This document shows positions 1 to 12,479 of a DNA stretch of 64,000 bases, one piece after another. This DNA comes from Hexactinellida sp. DTS-2022 (Eukaryota > Porifera > Hexactinellida), in the NCBI GenBank assembly GCA_028753945.1, contig JAPNXP010000018.1:2295643-2359642 (forward strand), read 5' to 3'. Within the stretch, counting starts at the first letter, position 1. Every line of letters starts with the position of its first letter. A program made the translations under genes and the position numbers. Under the pieces are notes generated by a model that saw nothing but the letters and a program-made list of their open reading frames with translations, did no database searches and had not been told where the DNA came from.

Positions 1-938
1 GAATACTATAGAACATATTACATAATGCCTACTATCTGCTAGATAATGACTGTTATTGATCGATTGTAAGTGAATATATGTTTCATACAAGTGTAATGAA
101 AACACTTGGAAGTTGGAACATTTTACAAAGTTGATGATGACGTCAATTCTATTATTCAAAATAGTAACGTAAATACTACACGTATTCCAAATTCTATTTG
201 TAATAATTAATTAATTAATTTAAACATTTGAAGTCTTCACAATTCAAACATTAATTAAATTAAATTTATTTCTATTACACTAAGATTAAATGTTGAAATT
301 CTAGTTTAATTAAACATTCGGGAAGTGCAATCAGCAGGAGCACACTCCCATCCCGTCTGTGAGGGGCTTTTTTAGTTTGGGCTCAGAACCTGCCACAGTT
401 TAAGTGCTAATTTCCTTTGTTTACTTACACTTCACTTTAGTTAAAACTGTAAATCTAATTCTATTGTTTCAACTTGTAATAATTATATTGATTCAACTTG
501 TGAGATCGAGTAGGCTTCTATTTTCTAATTGAAAATAAATATTATAATTTCCATAACAACGACAAATTATATGAGTATATTTCCTTCTGCAAGAATACTC
601 TTGCACTTATAAATATACTGACGCATTTAATTAAAATTAATTCAGTTTGTATTCAACATATAGAGATGCTTCCAATTTGTTTATAGGGGTTATCGAGTGT
701 GCGGAATTTAAAAATGGTAGCCAAATTAATTTTAAATTACTATTTATAACAAATAACTGAATTTAATAATTTTTGTTATCTTGAAATTGGTGCTTAAATA
801 ATGAATAATTAATAATGAAAATTAATACTAATTAGCTAAATATCAATAATCTCAGAGATGATACAAGATATAAACAAACTTCCAATTTATCAATTTAACT
901 TTATACAACGTAACACCTCTACAAATGGGTCTTGACAC
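1..938. repeat. Diverged copy of the dispersed 1.2-1.4 kb repeat unit
   Basis: No gene. The stretch matches the tandem units to its right, including the block gcacactcccatcccgtctg near 340-359 (shared with about 10498-10517), the ggggttatcgag block near 686, and the tail gatacaagatataaacaaac near 860. Confidence 0.6.
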
Positions 939-1500
939 CTAGGCTCAGGCCGGCGACAGAAATTATGGGCCCCTGGTAAGATTTCTGGCCGGGCCCCTCC
1001 ACATCCTCCAACCAGGATTGAATTTTTATAATTCCCGAAACATTGGACAAAAATAAATTGCAAATCGAAACAAATTCCCAATTAGACGAAAATTTCAGTA
1101 AAGATAGAACAAAGATAATATAAATGTAAATAATATAATTGGTCAAGTAAAATGAAATTTTTGTTAGAAAAAATATAGGATTTTGTTAGAAAAAATATAG
1201 GATTAGCAAAAACTAATAATATGGTTTCAAGTTTCAAGTTTCAACCAATGAAATACGATTAGTAACAATTTATTAGTGACACATTGGATCCTTTGTGATA
1301 TACTGTATATTGATGATAACAATTATTAGGGCAACGAAGGAATTCATATTGTGGTGAAAGATGTATCATAAGGCACAATAACTATTTTGCAGACTCAATA
1401 TTATAAAGTCCTAAAGAAACATTCAGATGCCGATCCGGGGCCCCTAGTTGCCCCCCGGTTTTACCCCAAGCAACCCCCCTCTCGCCGGCCCTGCCTAGGC
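939..1500. mobile_element. GC-rich foldback element inserted in the repeat unit
   Basis: The repeat unit is interrupted between cttgacacc and gaggtgatgatgacatcg. The insert begins CTAGGCTCAGGCCGGCGAC and its right end is the near-complement CTCGCCGGCCCTGCCTAGG. The ends are GC-rich (ggggcccct, ccccccgg) while the middle is AT-rich. No coding potential beyond short chance frames. Confidence 0.5.
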
Positions 1501-1767
1501 TAGAGGTGATGATGACATCGTAAAAAATGTGTTTTTACAAATTTGTGAATTATATATTTCGAATGGGTTGGTTGGTGTTGGTTGAACACCCAACACGCAC
1601 ATAAAAAATGATGACTCATCACCTATTATATTCTACTGAAACTTGAATATCTCAAAAATGAAGTGAGCTAAATGGAACTTCCAACACTCTAAGGGTCGTT
1701 ACCTTCTGAAACACTTTTCTGAAATAATTTAACACCTTCAAAGTGATGATGACATGGCGAAAAAAAT

Positions 1768-1869
1768 CCAAAATTGCAGCTGTGCCGGCAGCTTTTCCTT
1801 GGAGGCACTATCAATTACCCATCCAGTAACCACCAAAGGAAAATGCTGTCGCCACAGCTGCAATTTTGG
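1768..1869. repeat. ~110-bp hairpin, copy 1
   Basis: Inverted repeat: left arm ccaaaattgcagctgtgcc..., right arm ending ccacagctgcaattttgg, with a short loop around tcaattacccatccagtaac. The arms carry variants (gccggcagcttttcc; ggaaaatgctgtcgcc) unlike the later copies. It is followed by (ATT)n. Confidence 0.75.
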
Positions 1870-2383
1870 ACTTTTTTATTATTATTATTGGTCCGTATCC
1901 TCTCCACAGAACAGTGTTTTATTTATTAAGAACTAAAATATTTAGGACAGGTGTCTCATGGGTTACAGATGTTCACCTGGGGTCACGATTTTTGATTAAT
2001 CTTTTTTTGGACACATTTTTACACCTGTTGAATTTTGGAAAAAGAACAATAAATGGTGCCCGAATATTCAATTTATATGCATTCGATAAAAAAATTCATT
2101 CTAAACCTTTTCACAGTGCACGAATTTTCAAATTGGGTTTAGTTTGTGCCACAATTGACTTGCAATTTTCCCTGTTTACTAACACTTCAGTTCAATTAAC
2201 AGTGTGAAATCAAATTCTATTGTTTCAACTTGTGATCATTATATTGATTCAATTTGTGAGATCCAGTAGGCTTCTATTTTCTAATTGAAAACTAAGCTTC
2301 TACATTCAATAACAAAGACAGATTATGTAATTATATTTACTTCAGCGAGAATATTCTTGCACAATGGATACACTGACATTTTT

Positions 2384-2826
2384 ACTGTGCCGACTATACT
2401 ATAGTATAGTGGCCCAGTTCTAATCTTACTGCCTTTATTTTTATTATTATTATTATTTTTACTGTGCCGACTATACTATAGTATAGTGGCCCAGTATTGG
2501 TCTTAGTGCTTTGGTTATTACTGTGCCGACTATACTATAGTATAGTGGCCCAGTATTGGTCTTAGTGCTTTGGTTATTATTACTGTGCCGACTATACTAT
2601 AGTATAGTGGCCCAGTTCTAATCTTACTGCCTTGGTTATTATTATTACTGTGCCGACTATACTATAGTATAGTGGCCCAGTTCTAATCTTACTGCCTTGG
2701 TTATTATTATTATTATTATTACTGTGCCGACTATACTATAGTATAGTGGCCCAGTATTGGAATCACTGCCTTTATTACTGTGCCGACTATACTACAGTAT
2801 AGTGGCCCAGTTCTAATCTTACTGCC
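2384..2826. repeat. Seven tandem copies of a 36-bp palindromic hairpin
   Basis: Seven starts of ACTGTGCCGAC at 2384, 2461, 2520, 2582, 2647, 2721 and 2777. Each runs into the palindrome CTATACTATAGTATAG and then tggcccagt. Spacers hold a (TTA)n microsatellite of changing length and the word ctaatcttactgcc or tggtcttagtgc. The last copy has one change (actacagtat). Single copies occur at about 4022, 14863 (inverted) and 61090. Confidence 0.9.
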
Positions 2827-3900
2827 TTGGTTAGTTATTATTATTATCCTTCCGTATCCTCTCCACAGTACAGAGTATTATTAACTAAGAGGCCAAATTT
2901 TCAGGATATGTGTCTCATGGGTTACAGATGTGCACCTGGGGTCACGATTTTTTATCACATTTTTTTGGACACATTTTTGCACCTGTTTAATATTGAAACA
3001 GGAACAATAAATAGTACCCTAAAATTAAATTTATATGCATTCGATAGAGAATTAAATTTTACACCTTTTCACAGTGCACGAATTTTCAAATTGTACTTAG
3101 TTTGTGCCACAATTGAGTTGCAAGTTTCCTTTGTTTACTAACACTTCAGTTCAATTGAAAGTGTTAAATCTAATTCTATTGTTTCAACTCGTTATTATTA
3201 TATTGATTCAACTTGTGAGATCGAGTAGGTTTCTATTTTCCAATTGAAAACTAAGATTTTACATTCCATAACAACGACAGATTATGTGATTATATTTATT
3301 TCTGCTTAGAATATTCTTGCACAATGGATACATGACATATTTAATTCTAATTAATTCGCTCAGTGTTTAACGTATAGAGATGGTTCCAAATAGATTATTG
3401 GGGTTATCGAGTGCGCTGAATTCAAATATGATAGTGAAATTCAATTTAAATTAATAATTATTGCAAATAATTGAACTTAATTTATTTTGATGTGCATAAT
3501 ATTGGTGTTAAATTATTAATAGATTAATTAAATATTTATACTAATTATCTAAATTTCACTAATCTCAGAAATGATATAAGATAGAAACAAACTTTAAATT
3601 TATCAATTTGTCCTTATGGCACGTACCACCTATACAAGTGGATCTTGACACCTTAAGGTGATGATGACATCGTCAAAAAAATGTATTTTTACAATTTTGT
3701 GAATTAAATAATTCTCATGTTTTGGTTGGAGTTGGGTGAACACCCAAAATCACAGATTATATTCTACTGAAACTTGAATATCCCTCAAATAAAGTGAGCT
3801 AAATGGAGACTTCCAACTCACTAAGGGTCGTTGCCTTTTGAAACACATTTCTGAAATAATTTAACACCTTCATAGTGATGATGACAAGGCGAAAAAAAAT

Positions 3901-4013
3901 CCAAAATTGCAGCTTGTGCCGACAGCATGTTCCTTTGGAGGCACTATCAATAAACAACCACAAAAATATAGTGCCACCAAAGGAACATGCGTCGGCACAG
4001 GCTGCAATTTTGG
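3901..4013. repeat. ~113-bp hairpin, copy 2, followed by the 36-bp palindrome
   Basis: Left arm ccaaaattgcagcttgtgcc, loop near caataaacaaccacaaaa, right arm ggcacaggctgcaattttgg. The 36-bp ACTGTGCCGAC palindrome follows directly at 4022, so both hairpin families share the same slot in the unit. Confidence 0.85.
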
Positions 4014-5163
4014 ATTTTATTACTGTGCCGACTATACTATAGTATAGTGGCCCAGTTCTAATCTTAGTGCTTTGGTTAGTTATTAGTCCGTAGCCTCTCT
4101 ACTGAACAGAGTTTTACTAACTAAGAGCCCAAATTTTCAGGATATGTGTCTCATGGGTTACAGATGTGCACCTGGGGTCACGTTATATTATCACATTCTT
4201 TTGGACACATTTTTGCACAAATTTTATATTAGAAAAAGAACAATAAATAGTGCGCGAATATTCAATTTATATGCATTCGATAGAGAATTAAATTCTACAC
4301 CTTGTCACAGTGCACAAATCTTCAAATTGTACATAGTTTGTGCCACAATTGAGTTGCAAGTTTCATTTGTTTACTAACACTTCAGTTCAATTGAAAGTGT
4401 TAAATCAAATTCTATTGTTTCAACTCGTTATTATTATATTGATTCAACTTGTGAGATCGAGTAGGCTTCTATTTTCCAAACGAAAAAAAAGATTATATAT
4501 TTCACAACAACGACAGATTAAGTGATTATATTTACTTCTGCGAGAATATTATTGCACTGTTAATATACTGACGTAATTAATTATAATTAATCCAGTCAGT
4601 ATATTACTTATATACGTAGATGCTTATAATTTGTTTATTAGGGGTTATCGAGAGTGCAGAATTGAAATTTGATAACCAAATTAATTAATTAATTATTTAT
4701 GACAAAATAATTTAACTTAATAATTGTAAGTTGACATTGAAATTGGTGTTAAATTAAAAATAATATTAATTATTATTTATACTAATTAATTAAATATCAT
4801 AAATCTCAGAGATCATAGAAGATAGAAACAAACTTTCAATTAGTCAATTGGTCCTTATGGCACGTGCCACCTATACAAGTGGGTCTTGACACCTTGAGGT
4901 GATGATGACATCGCTAAAAAAATGAGTTTTTACAATTTTGTTAATTCGATATTTAAAATGGGTTAGTTGATGTTGGGTGATGACCCAACACTCACATAAA
5001 AAATGCTGAGTCAACAGCTATTATATTCTAATGAAACTTGAATATCTCTCAAATGAAGTGAGCAAAATGGAAACTTCCACCACTCTAAGGGTAGTAGACT
5101 TCTGAAACACCTTCCTGAAATAATTTAACACCTTTATAGTGATGATGACTTGGCGAAAAAAAT

Positions 5164-5276
5164 CCATAATTGCAGCCTGTGCCGACAGCATGTTCCATTG
5201 GAGGCACTATCAATAAACCACCAACAAAATATAGTGCCACCAAAGGAACATGCGTCGGCACAGGCTGCAATTATGG
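5164..5276. repeat. ~113-bp hairpin, copy 3, with matched change in both arms
   Basis: Left arm starts CCATAATTGCAGCC and right arm ends GGCTGCAATTATGG. The A-to-T change relative to other copies (ccaaaattg) is present in both arms, so pairing is kept. Confidence 0.85.
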
Positions 5277-6589
5277 ATTTTTATTCTTCCGTAGCCACTC
5301 CACAGAACAGAGTTTTATCAACTAAGAGCCCAAATTTTTAGGATGGGTGTCTCATGGGTTACAGATGTGCACCTGGGGTTACGATTTTTGATTAAATTTT
5401 TTTGGACACATCTTTAACACCTTTCAAAATTTGTCTTGTCCATAACTCAAAATATGTTTTAATAAACCCCAAAATTTTATTTAATATTTAGATTCATCCT
5501 AAAATTATGCGTCTGATGGGAGAAGAAAATTTGTTAAAATTGGTTTAATTTCTGCCATAAATGAGGGTTGAAATTCATTTGTTTACTCAACACTTCAATT
5601 TCAATAAAACTGTGAAATCTAATTCCATTGTTTTAACTTGTAATAATTATATTGATTTAACTTGTTAAATCCTACTCTATTGATTCAACTTGCGATAATT
5701 AAATTGATTCAACTTATAAATTCCAGCTGGCTTCTATTTAATTGTAGCATTACTATACAATGGATTAAATTAAATTAATTTATATAAGGAATTTGTTGAC
5801 TTTACTCAACTCACCGTGGATAACATTGCTAAAATAAATAACTAATAATTTAATTTATTATCAATAAGTAATGAATGAATGGCATTAAACTAAAGATGGT
5901 TTATTATAGAACCGTTAAGATTTTACATTCCACAACAACGACAGATTAAGTGATTATATTTATTTCGGCGAGAATATTCTTTTTGCACAATTAATGTACT
6001 GACATAATTTATTATAATAAATTCCTTTTGTATTTAACTTATAGAATTTTCCAATTGGATTATTGGGGTTATCGAGTGCGCTGAATTCAAATATGATAGT
6101 GAAATTCGATTTAAATTAATAATAAGTGCAAATAATTGAACTTTATTTATTTTGCTGTACATAATATTGATGTTAAATTATTAATTTATTAATTAAATAT
6201 TTATACTAATTAGGTAAATTTCATTAATCTCAGAGATGATACAAAATAGAAACAAACTTTCAATTTATCAATTGGTCCTTATGCCACGTACCACCTATAC
6301 AAGTAGGTCTTGACACCTTGAGGTGATGATGACATCGTCAAAAAAATGTATTTTTACAATTTTGTTAATTCGATTTTTAAAATGGGTTAGTTGATGTTGG
6401 GTGATGACCCAACACTCACATAAAAAATGCTGAGTCATCAGCTATTATATTCTACTCAAACTTGAATATCTCTAAAATGAAGTGAACTAAATGGAAACTT
6501 CCACCACTCTAAGGGTCGATGCCTTCTGTAACACCTTTTTGAAATAATTTAACACCTTCATAGTGATGATGACATGGCGAAAAAAAAAT

Positions 6590-6702
6590 CCAAAATTGCA
6601 GCCTGCGCCGACAGCATGTTCTTTTGGAGGCACTATCAATAAACAACCAACAAAATATAGTGCCACCAAAGGAACATGCGTCGGCACAGGCTGCAATTTT
6701 GG
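6590..6702. repeat. ~113-bp hairpin, copy 4
   Basis: Arms of about 47 nt, ccaaaattgcagcctgcgcc... and ...gtcggcacaggctgcaattt, around a short AT-rich loop. A (TTA)n run follows. Confidence 0.85.
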
Positions 6703-8015
6703 ATTTTTATTATTATTATTATTTTTTCTCCGTAGCAGGTGCCCTGGCCACACCTTTATACATTGAGGGCTGAAACTTGGCATGTAGATGTGGAAGGTCC
6801 TTCTGATTTGCACCTGGGGTTACGATTTTTTATTAACAAATTTTGGACACATCTTTAACACCTTTCAAAATTTGTCTGGTCCATAACTCAAAAAATGTTT
6901 TACAAAACCCCCAAATTTTATTTCACATTTGGATTCACCATAAAATTCTGCGTCTAATGGGAGAAGAAAATTTTTAATAAAGGGTTTAATTTCTGCCATA
7001 AATGGGGGTTAAAATTTCTTTGTTTACTCGCACTTCAGTTTCAATAAAACTGTGAAATCTAATTCCATTGTTTCAACTTGTAATAATTATATTGATTTAA
7101 CTTGTTAAATCTTACTCTATTGTTTCAACTTGCGATAATTAAATTGATTCAACTTAAAAATTCCAGCTGGATTCTATTTAATTCTAGCATTACTATACAA
7201 TGGATTAAATTAAATTAATTTATATAAGGAATTTGTTGACTTTACTCAACTCACCGTGGATACATTGCTAAAATAAATAACTAATAATTTAATTTATTAT
7301 CAATAAGTAATGAATGGCATTAAACTAAAGATGGTTTATGATAGAACCGTTAACATTTTACATTCCACAACAACGACAGATAAAGTGATTATATTTATTT
7401 CGCGAGAATATTCTTGCACAATTAATGTACTGACGTAATTTATTATAATTAATTCCTTTTGTATTTAACTTATAGACGGTTCCAATTGGATTATTGGGGT
7501 TATCAAGTGCGCTGAATTCAAATATGATAGTGAAATTCGATTTAAATTAATAATAAGTGCAAATAATTGAACTTTATTTATTTTGCTGTACATAATAATG
7601 ATGTTAAATTATTAATTTATTAATTAAATATTTATACTAATTAGCTAAATTTCATTAATCTCAGAGATGATACAAGATAGAAACAAACTTTCAATTTATC
7701 AATTGGTCCTTATGCCACGTACCACCTATACAAGTGAGTCTTGACACCTTGAGGTGATGATGACATCGTCAAAAAAATGTATTTTTACATTTTGTGAATT
7801 CGATATTTAAAATGGGTTATTTGAAGTTGGGTGAAGACCAACACTCACATAAAAAATGCTGAGTCATCAGCTATTATATTCTACTCAAACTTGAATATCT
7901 CTAAAATGAAGTGAACTAAATGGAAACTTCCGCCACTCTAAGGGTCGATGCCTTCTGTAACACCTTTTGATATATTTTAACACCTTCATAGTGATGATGA
8001 CATGGCGAAAAAAAT

Positions 8016-8126
8016 CCAAAATTGCAGCTGTGCTGACAGCATGTCCCATTGGAGGCACTATCAATAAACCACCACCAAAATATAGTGCCACCAAAGGAAC
8101 ATGCGTCGGCACAGCTGCAATTTTGG
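8016..8126. repeat. ~111-bp hairpin, copy 5
   Basis: Arms ccaaaattgcagctgtgctg and gtcggcacagctgcaatttt. Both arms lack the CC/GG pair (agctg, not agcctg) found in copies 3, 4 and 6, another matched change. Confidence 0.85.
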
Positions 8127-9219
8127 ATTTTTTTATTATTATTATTGGTCCGTAGATCCTCCACAGAACAGAGTTTTAGTAACTAAGAACTGAAATTTTC
8201 AGGATATGTGTCTCATGAGTTACAGATGTGCACCTGGGGTCACGATTTTTTATTACATTTTATTGGACACATTTTTGCACCTGTTTAATATTGGAAAAAT
8301 AACATTAAATAGTGCGCGAATATTTAATTTATATGCATTCAATAGAGAATTAAATTCTACACCTTTTCACAGTGCACGAATTTTCAAATTGCGCTTCGTT
8401 TGTGCCACAATTGAGTTGCAAAATCCCTTTGTTTACTAACACTTCAGTTCAATTGAAGTGTTAAATCTAATTCTATTGTTTCAACTCGTTATTATTATAT
8501 TGATTCAACTTGTGAGATCGAGTAGGCTTCTATTTTCTAATAGAAAACTAAGATTCTACATTCCATAACAACGACAGATTATGTGATTATATTTACTTCT
8601 CCGTGAATATTCTTGCACAATGGATACATGACATATTTAATTCTAATTAATTCGTTCTGTGTTTAACTTATAGAGACTGTTCCAATTAGATTATTGGGGT
8701 TATCGAGTGCGCTGAATTCAATTATTATAATGAAATGAAATTAAAATTAATAATAATTGCAAATAATTGAACTTAATTTATTTTGATATACATAATATTG
8801 GTGTTAAATTATTAATAAATTAATTAAATATTTATACTAATTAGCTAAATTTCATTAATCTCAGAAATTATATCAGATATAAACAAACTTTCAATTTATC
8901 AATTGGACCTTATGGCACGTACCACCTATTCAAGTGGGTCTTGACACCTTGAGGTGATGATGACATCGTTAAAAAAATGTGTTTTTTCAATTTTGTTAAT
9001 TCGATATTTAAAATGGGTTAGTTGATGTTGGGTGATGAACCAACACTCACATAAAAAATGCTGAGTCATCATCTATTATATTCTACTCAAACTTGAATAT
9101 CTCTAAAATGAAGTGAACTAAATGGAAACTTCCACCACTCTAAGGGTCGATGCCTTCTGTAACACCTTTTTGAAATAATTAACACCTTCATAGTGATGAT
9201 GACTTGGCGAAAAAAAAAT

Positions 9220-9331
9220 CCAAAATTGCAGCCTGTGCCGACAGCATGTTCCTTTGGAGGCACTATCAATAAACCACCACAAAATATAGTGCCTCCAAAT
9301 GAACATGCGTCGGCACAGGCTGCAATTTTGG
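9220..9331. repeat. ~112-bp hairpin, copy 6
   Basis: Arms ccaaaattgcagcctgtgcc and ggcacaggctgcaattttgg, in a type B unit directly before ctccgtagacggtgccctgg. Confidence 0.85.
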
Positions 9332-10057
9332 ATTTTTTCTCCGTAGACGGTGCCCTGGCCAGAGCTTTATAGTTAATGGGCTTAAACTTGGCATGTAGGT
9401 GCGATGGGACAGTCTAATTTGCACCTGGGGTTACGATTTTTTATTTAGAAATTTTTGACACATCTTTAACACCTTTCAAATTTTGTCTGGTCCATAACTC
9501 AAAAATAGTTTTACTAAACCCCCAAATTTTATTTCACATTTGGATTCGCCATAAAATTCTGCGTCTGATGGGAGAAGAAATTTTTCAATAAAGGGGTCAA
9601 TTTCTGCCATGAATGGGGCTTGAAATTTCTTTGTTTACTCACACTTCAATTTCAGTAAAGTGTTAAATCTAATTCTTTTGTTTCAACTTGTAATAATTAT
9701 ATTGATTTAACTTGTTAAATCCTACACTATTGATTCAACTTGCGATAATTAAATTGATTCAACTTATAAATTCCAGCTGGCTTCTATTTAATTGTAGCAT
9801 TACTATACAATGGATTAAATTAAATTAATTTATATAAGGAATTTGTTGACTTTACTCAACTCACCGTGGATAACATTGCTAAAATAAATAACTAATAATA
9901 TAATTTATTATCAATACATAATGAATGAATGGCATTAAACTCAAGATGGTTTATGATAGAAACAAACTTCAAATTTATCTACCGTTCATTGTGACTCGGT
10001 CCAATTAACAAATGGTTCTTGACACCTTGAGGCGTTGATGACTTGGCGGAAAAAAAT

Positions 10058-10170
10058 CCAAAATTGCAGCTTGTGCCGACAGCATGTTCCTTTGGAGGCA
10101 CTATCAATAGACAACCAACAAAATATAGTGCCACCAAAGGAACATGCGTCGGCACAGGCTGCAATTTTGG
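10058..10170. repeat. ~113-bp hairpin, copy 7
   Basis: Same arms as copy 6. After it the sequence jumps to the tail of a different unit (taattctaattaattcgctc), so the unit is internally deleted. Confidence 0.85.
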
Positions 10171-10841
10171 ATTTTAATTCTAATTAATTCGCTCTGTGTT
10201 TAACTTATAGAGACGGTTCCAATTAGATTATTGGGATTATCGAGTGCTGAAATCAAATATTATAGTGAAATTCAATTTAGATTAATTGATGATGATGTCA
10301 ATTCTATTATTCAAAATAGTAACGTAAATACTTCACTTATTCCTATTTCTATTTGTAATAGTTAATCCTACATTATTGATTAAAGATTTGTAATCTTCAC
10401 AATTCAAACATTAATTAAATTATATTAAACTAAGATAAATGTAATTTTAATATTGAAATTGTAGTTAAATTAAACATTGGGTCTGTGCAATCAGAAGCAC
10501 ACTCCCATCCCGTCTGTGAGTGTTTTTAAGTATAGTTTACTGCACTTAGTTATTAGTTCTATTTTACTCCTCCACGATTATCCACTCTAATTACTATTTT
10601 TCTTAGTAAGAAGAACGTGCGAACGTATTCAACAACATCGTAAAACAAATGTGTTTTTAACACTTTGAGAAATCGAGTGTGTTGGTTGGCGTTGGGCGAA
10701 CACCCAATATGACCTCACCTATTATATCAAACTTAAACTAGAATATCTCTGAATTGATGTGGGCTAAAAGAAAACTTCCAACACTCTAAGGGTCGTTACC
10801 TTCCGCAACATCTTTCTTGTTATAATGAATTGACAAATTTT

Positions 10842-10953
10842 CTAAAATTACAGCAGTGCCGACAGTATTTCTCTTGGAGTATATATCAATCAATTATCTA
10901 CCAAAATATAGTGCCTCCAAAGGAGAATACTGTCAGCACAGCTGTAATTTTAG
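10842..10953. repeat. ~112-bp hairpin, diverged copy 8
   Basis: Left arm ctaaaattacagcagtgccg, right arm tcagcacagctgtaatttta. Relative to copies 2-7 the arms read cagtatttctc and gagaatactg: several changes, nearly all matched in the opposite arm. Part of a diverged unit at about 10690-11100. Confidence 0.8.
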
Positions 10954-12044
10954 ATTTATTATTATTATTATTATTATTTATCCATAGACGGTGACCTAGC
11001 CAAGATTTTATAGTTTAAGGGCTGACCGTCTAATTAGCACCTGGGGTTACGATTTTGATCATTTAATTTTTACACATATTAAAACTAATTATGGCTCATA
11101 ACATGAAATAATTAATAGTGACATTACATATATACATATACACTGACCGGCCAAAAGTATTTCAATATCAATATTATGAATTCTTAAATTCAAGCTTCTA
11201 GCAGCTGGTCACTTCGGACCATGTTACTTTGACCCGATTAAGCGGAGAAATCTATTAACCGAAAATATTTTAAGTCAAACTGTTATTCCGTCCTATAAAT
11301 CCTGGGAAATTTTGACCCCATTAAGCGGAGAAATATATTAACCGGTGGCTCTATTAACAAGCCAACAATATATAAAGCCTCCAAAGGAACACACTATCGG
11401 CACAGCTTCAATTTGGGTTATTCCATTGTAATATACAAATATTTAAGATTTTTCCATATTTTTAAATTATACGAAAAATTGTTTTGGTCCCATGTTCGGA
11501 ATAGTGAGGGTTCGGATTAGCGAGGGTGTAAATTATTAAATGATGGGATATTAACAGTTTTGGCAGGAGATGTCAGAACAAGACAAAATACAAAATATGT
11601 GGAAGGTAGCGAAATTGCTGACTAATTCAGCCCCAGTAAACTGAAAACAACTAGCTTATGAAATTAGATCTTCCTCATCCAGCGATTCTTTCAAAAAACT
11701 TTTAAAGTATGCTTACACCATTACTTGAAAACCCCAATCTGGTTTTGTTTTTGTGTGCTTTATTACATATATATTTATGTTGTGTCTACGTATTTTTTTG
11801 AATCACACTTATTTGTTATTTCTGTAATAGAGACTGAGAACAGTCTTTTGTACTGAATCTATATTATTATTATTCGCATTGATCTAAAAGCTTACTTCAT
11901 TATTAAAACTAATACAAAATTTGCAAACATATTAACAAGGTTTTCCCCTCCTTTGTAAATATGGGGGGGGTGAATCACCTATTCTCCAAGCTTTCCGAGG
12001 ACCGCACTCACGTAACAAATGAAGTATTTATAATGAAAACTCAC
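10954..12044. other. Intergenic/intronic: diverged repeat unit and transposon ends
   Basis: Holds the tail of a diverged unit (to about 11100), a Tc1-like terminal sequence (cactgaccggccaaaagtat, about 11141), and a pogo-like segment with ttaagcggagaaatctatta-type blocks at about 11236-11345 that recurs at 58.25-58.43 kb. The remainder to the dynein exon shows no recognisable gene. Confidence 0.5.
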
Positions 12045-12243
12045 TATTAACATCTCCAAGACTAGAGATGTTCTCCATGGAGCAATGTGCCTCCCACGCT
12101 ACATTGTGAATACCTGGGAAACAGAGTCTAAGCTGAGGAAGCAGGGCCTTTGGGTTTCCTAAGTTGACATATAGACTCAAAATTTGTTGTTCAGATAAGT
12201 AGAAAGAGCGAGAGAATACTTTTCTCGCATCTTCTGCCATGTT
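12045..12243 (-). CDS. Dynein heavy chain, linker C-terminal exon (FYLSEQQIL)
   Basis: Sixth exon, 199 nt, from acceptor ..ctaatagag to consensus donor gtgagt; it enters in phase 0 and leaves in phase 1. It encodes VFSRSFYLSEQQILSLYVNL and then NPKALLPQLRLCFPGI. This matches the dynein motif FPRFYFLS.DELLEILS......V..HL.KCF..I at the end of the linker, just before AAA1. It joins the 25.3 kb exon in frame across a 13.0 kb intron. No AAA1 exon (GPAGTGKT Walker A) was found between here and the left edge, so the motor is presumably beyond position 1, behind the satellite array. Confidence 0.9.
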
Positions 12244-12479
12244 CTCTAATAGCTAAAAGATGATAATTAATTAAAAATTTACTCTAAATGCGAGGATATC
12301 AGGACCATATTAACTAATGCAAAAAGAATAAACATTCCCCAGACAAAAGTATTTACATTAACCGACCAAAGTATTTGAACAACTGGAATTTTATTGCTTG
12401 TACTAACACTAAGAAGTTGGTGTGCTTGCAGGTACACCGGTGTAAGTGTAAGCGTTGGCGGCATTTGTGCTTCACTCAG

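Larger units (their letters stand above)
1501..10190 (+). repeat. Satellite-like array of 1.1-1.4 kb units
   Basis: Head-to-tail units marked by gaggtgatgatgacatcg at about 1503, 3653, 4895, 6320, 7751 and 8952, with a variant (gaggcgttgatgacttggcg) at about 10030. Two unit types occur. Type A (1.5, 3.65, 7.75 kb) has gtgtctcatgggttacagatg after the hairpin. Type B (6.3, 8.95 kb) has gacggtgccctggcc and a tccataactcaaa block; the 4.9 kb unit is a hybrid. Each unit ends in a shared tail (tcagagatgatacaagatag, caacaacgacagatt). Units differ by many small changes, so the array is old. It lies downstream of the last dynein exon seen, within or beyond its next intron. Confidence 0.8.

Noticed and set aside
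890-1146. Minus-strand frame with IQSWLEDVE, resembling the dynein segment before AAA1
   Set aside because: It lies inside the GC-rich foldback (939-1500), has no convincing splice sites, and the similarity is only a few residues.
1768-1869. Satellite hairpin as a conventional microRNA gene
   Set aside because: It is one of many diverged repeat copies with both arms fully complementary; without small-RNA data a miRNA call is not supported.
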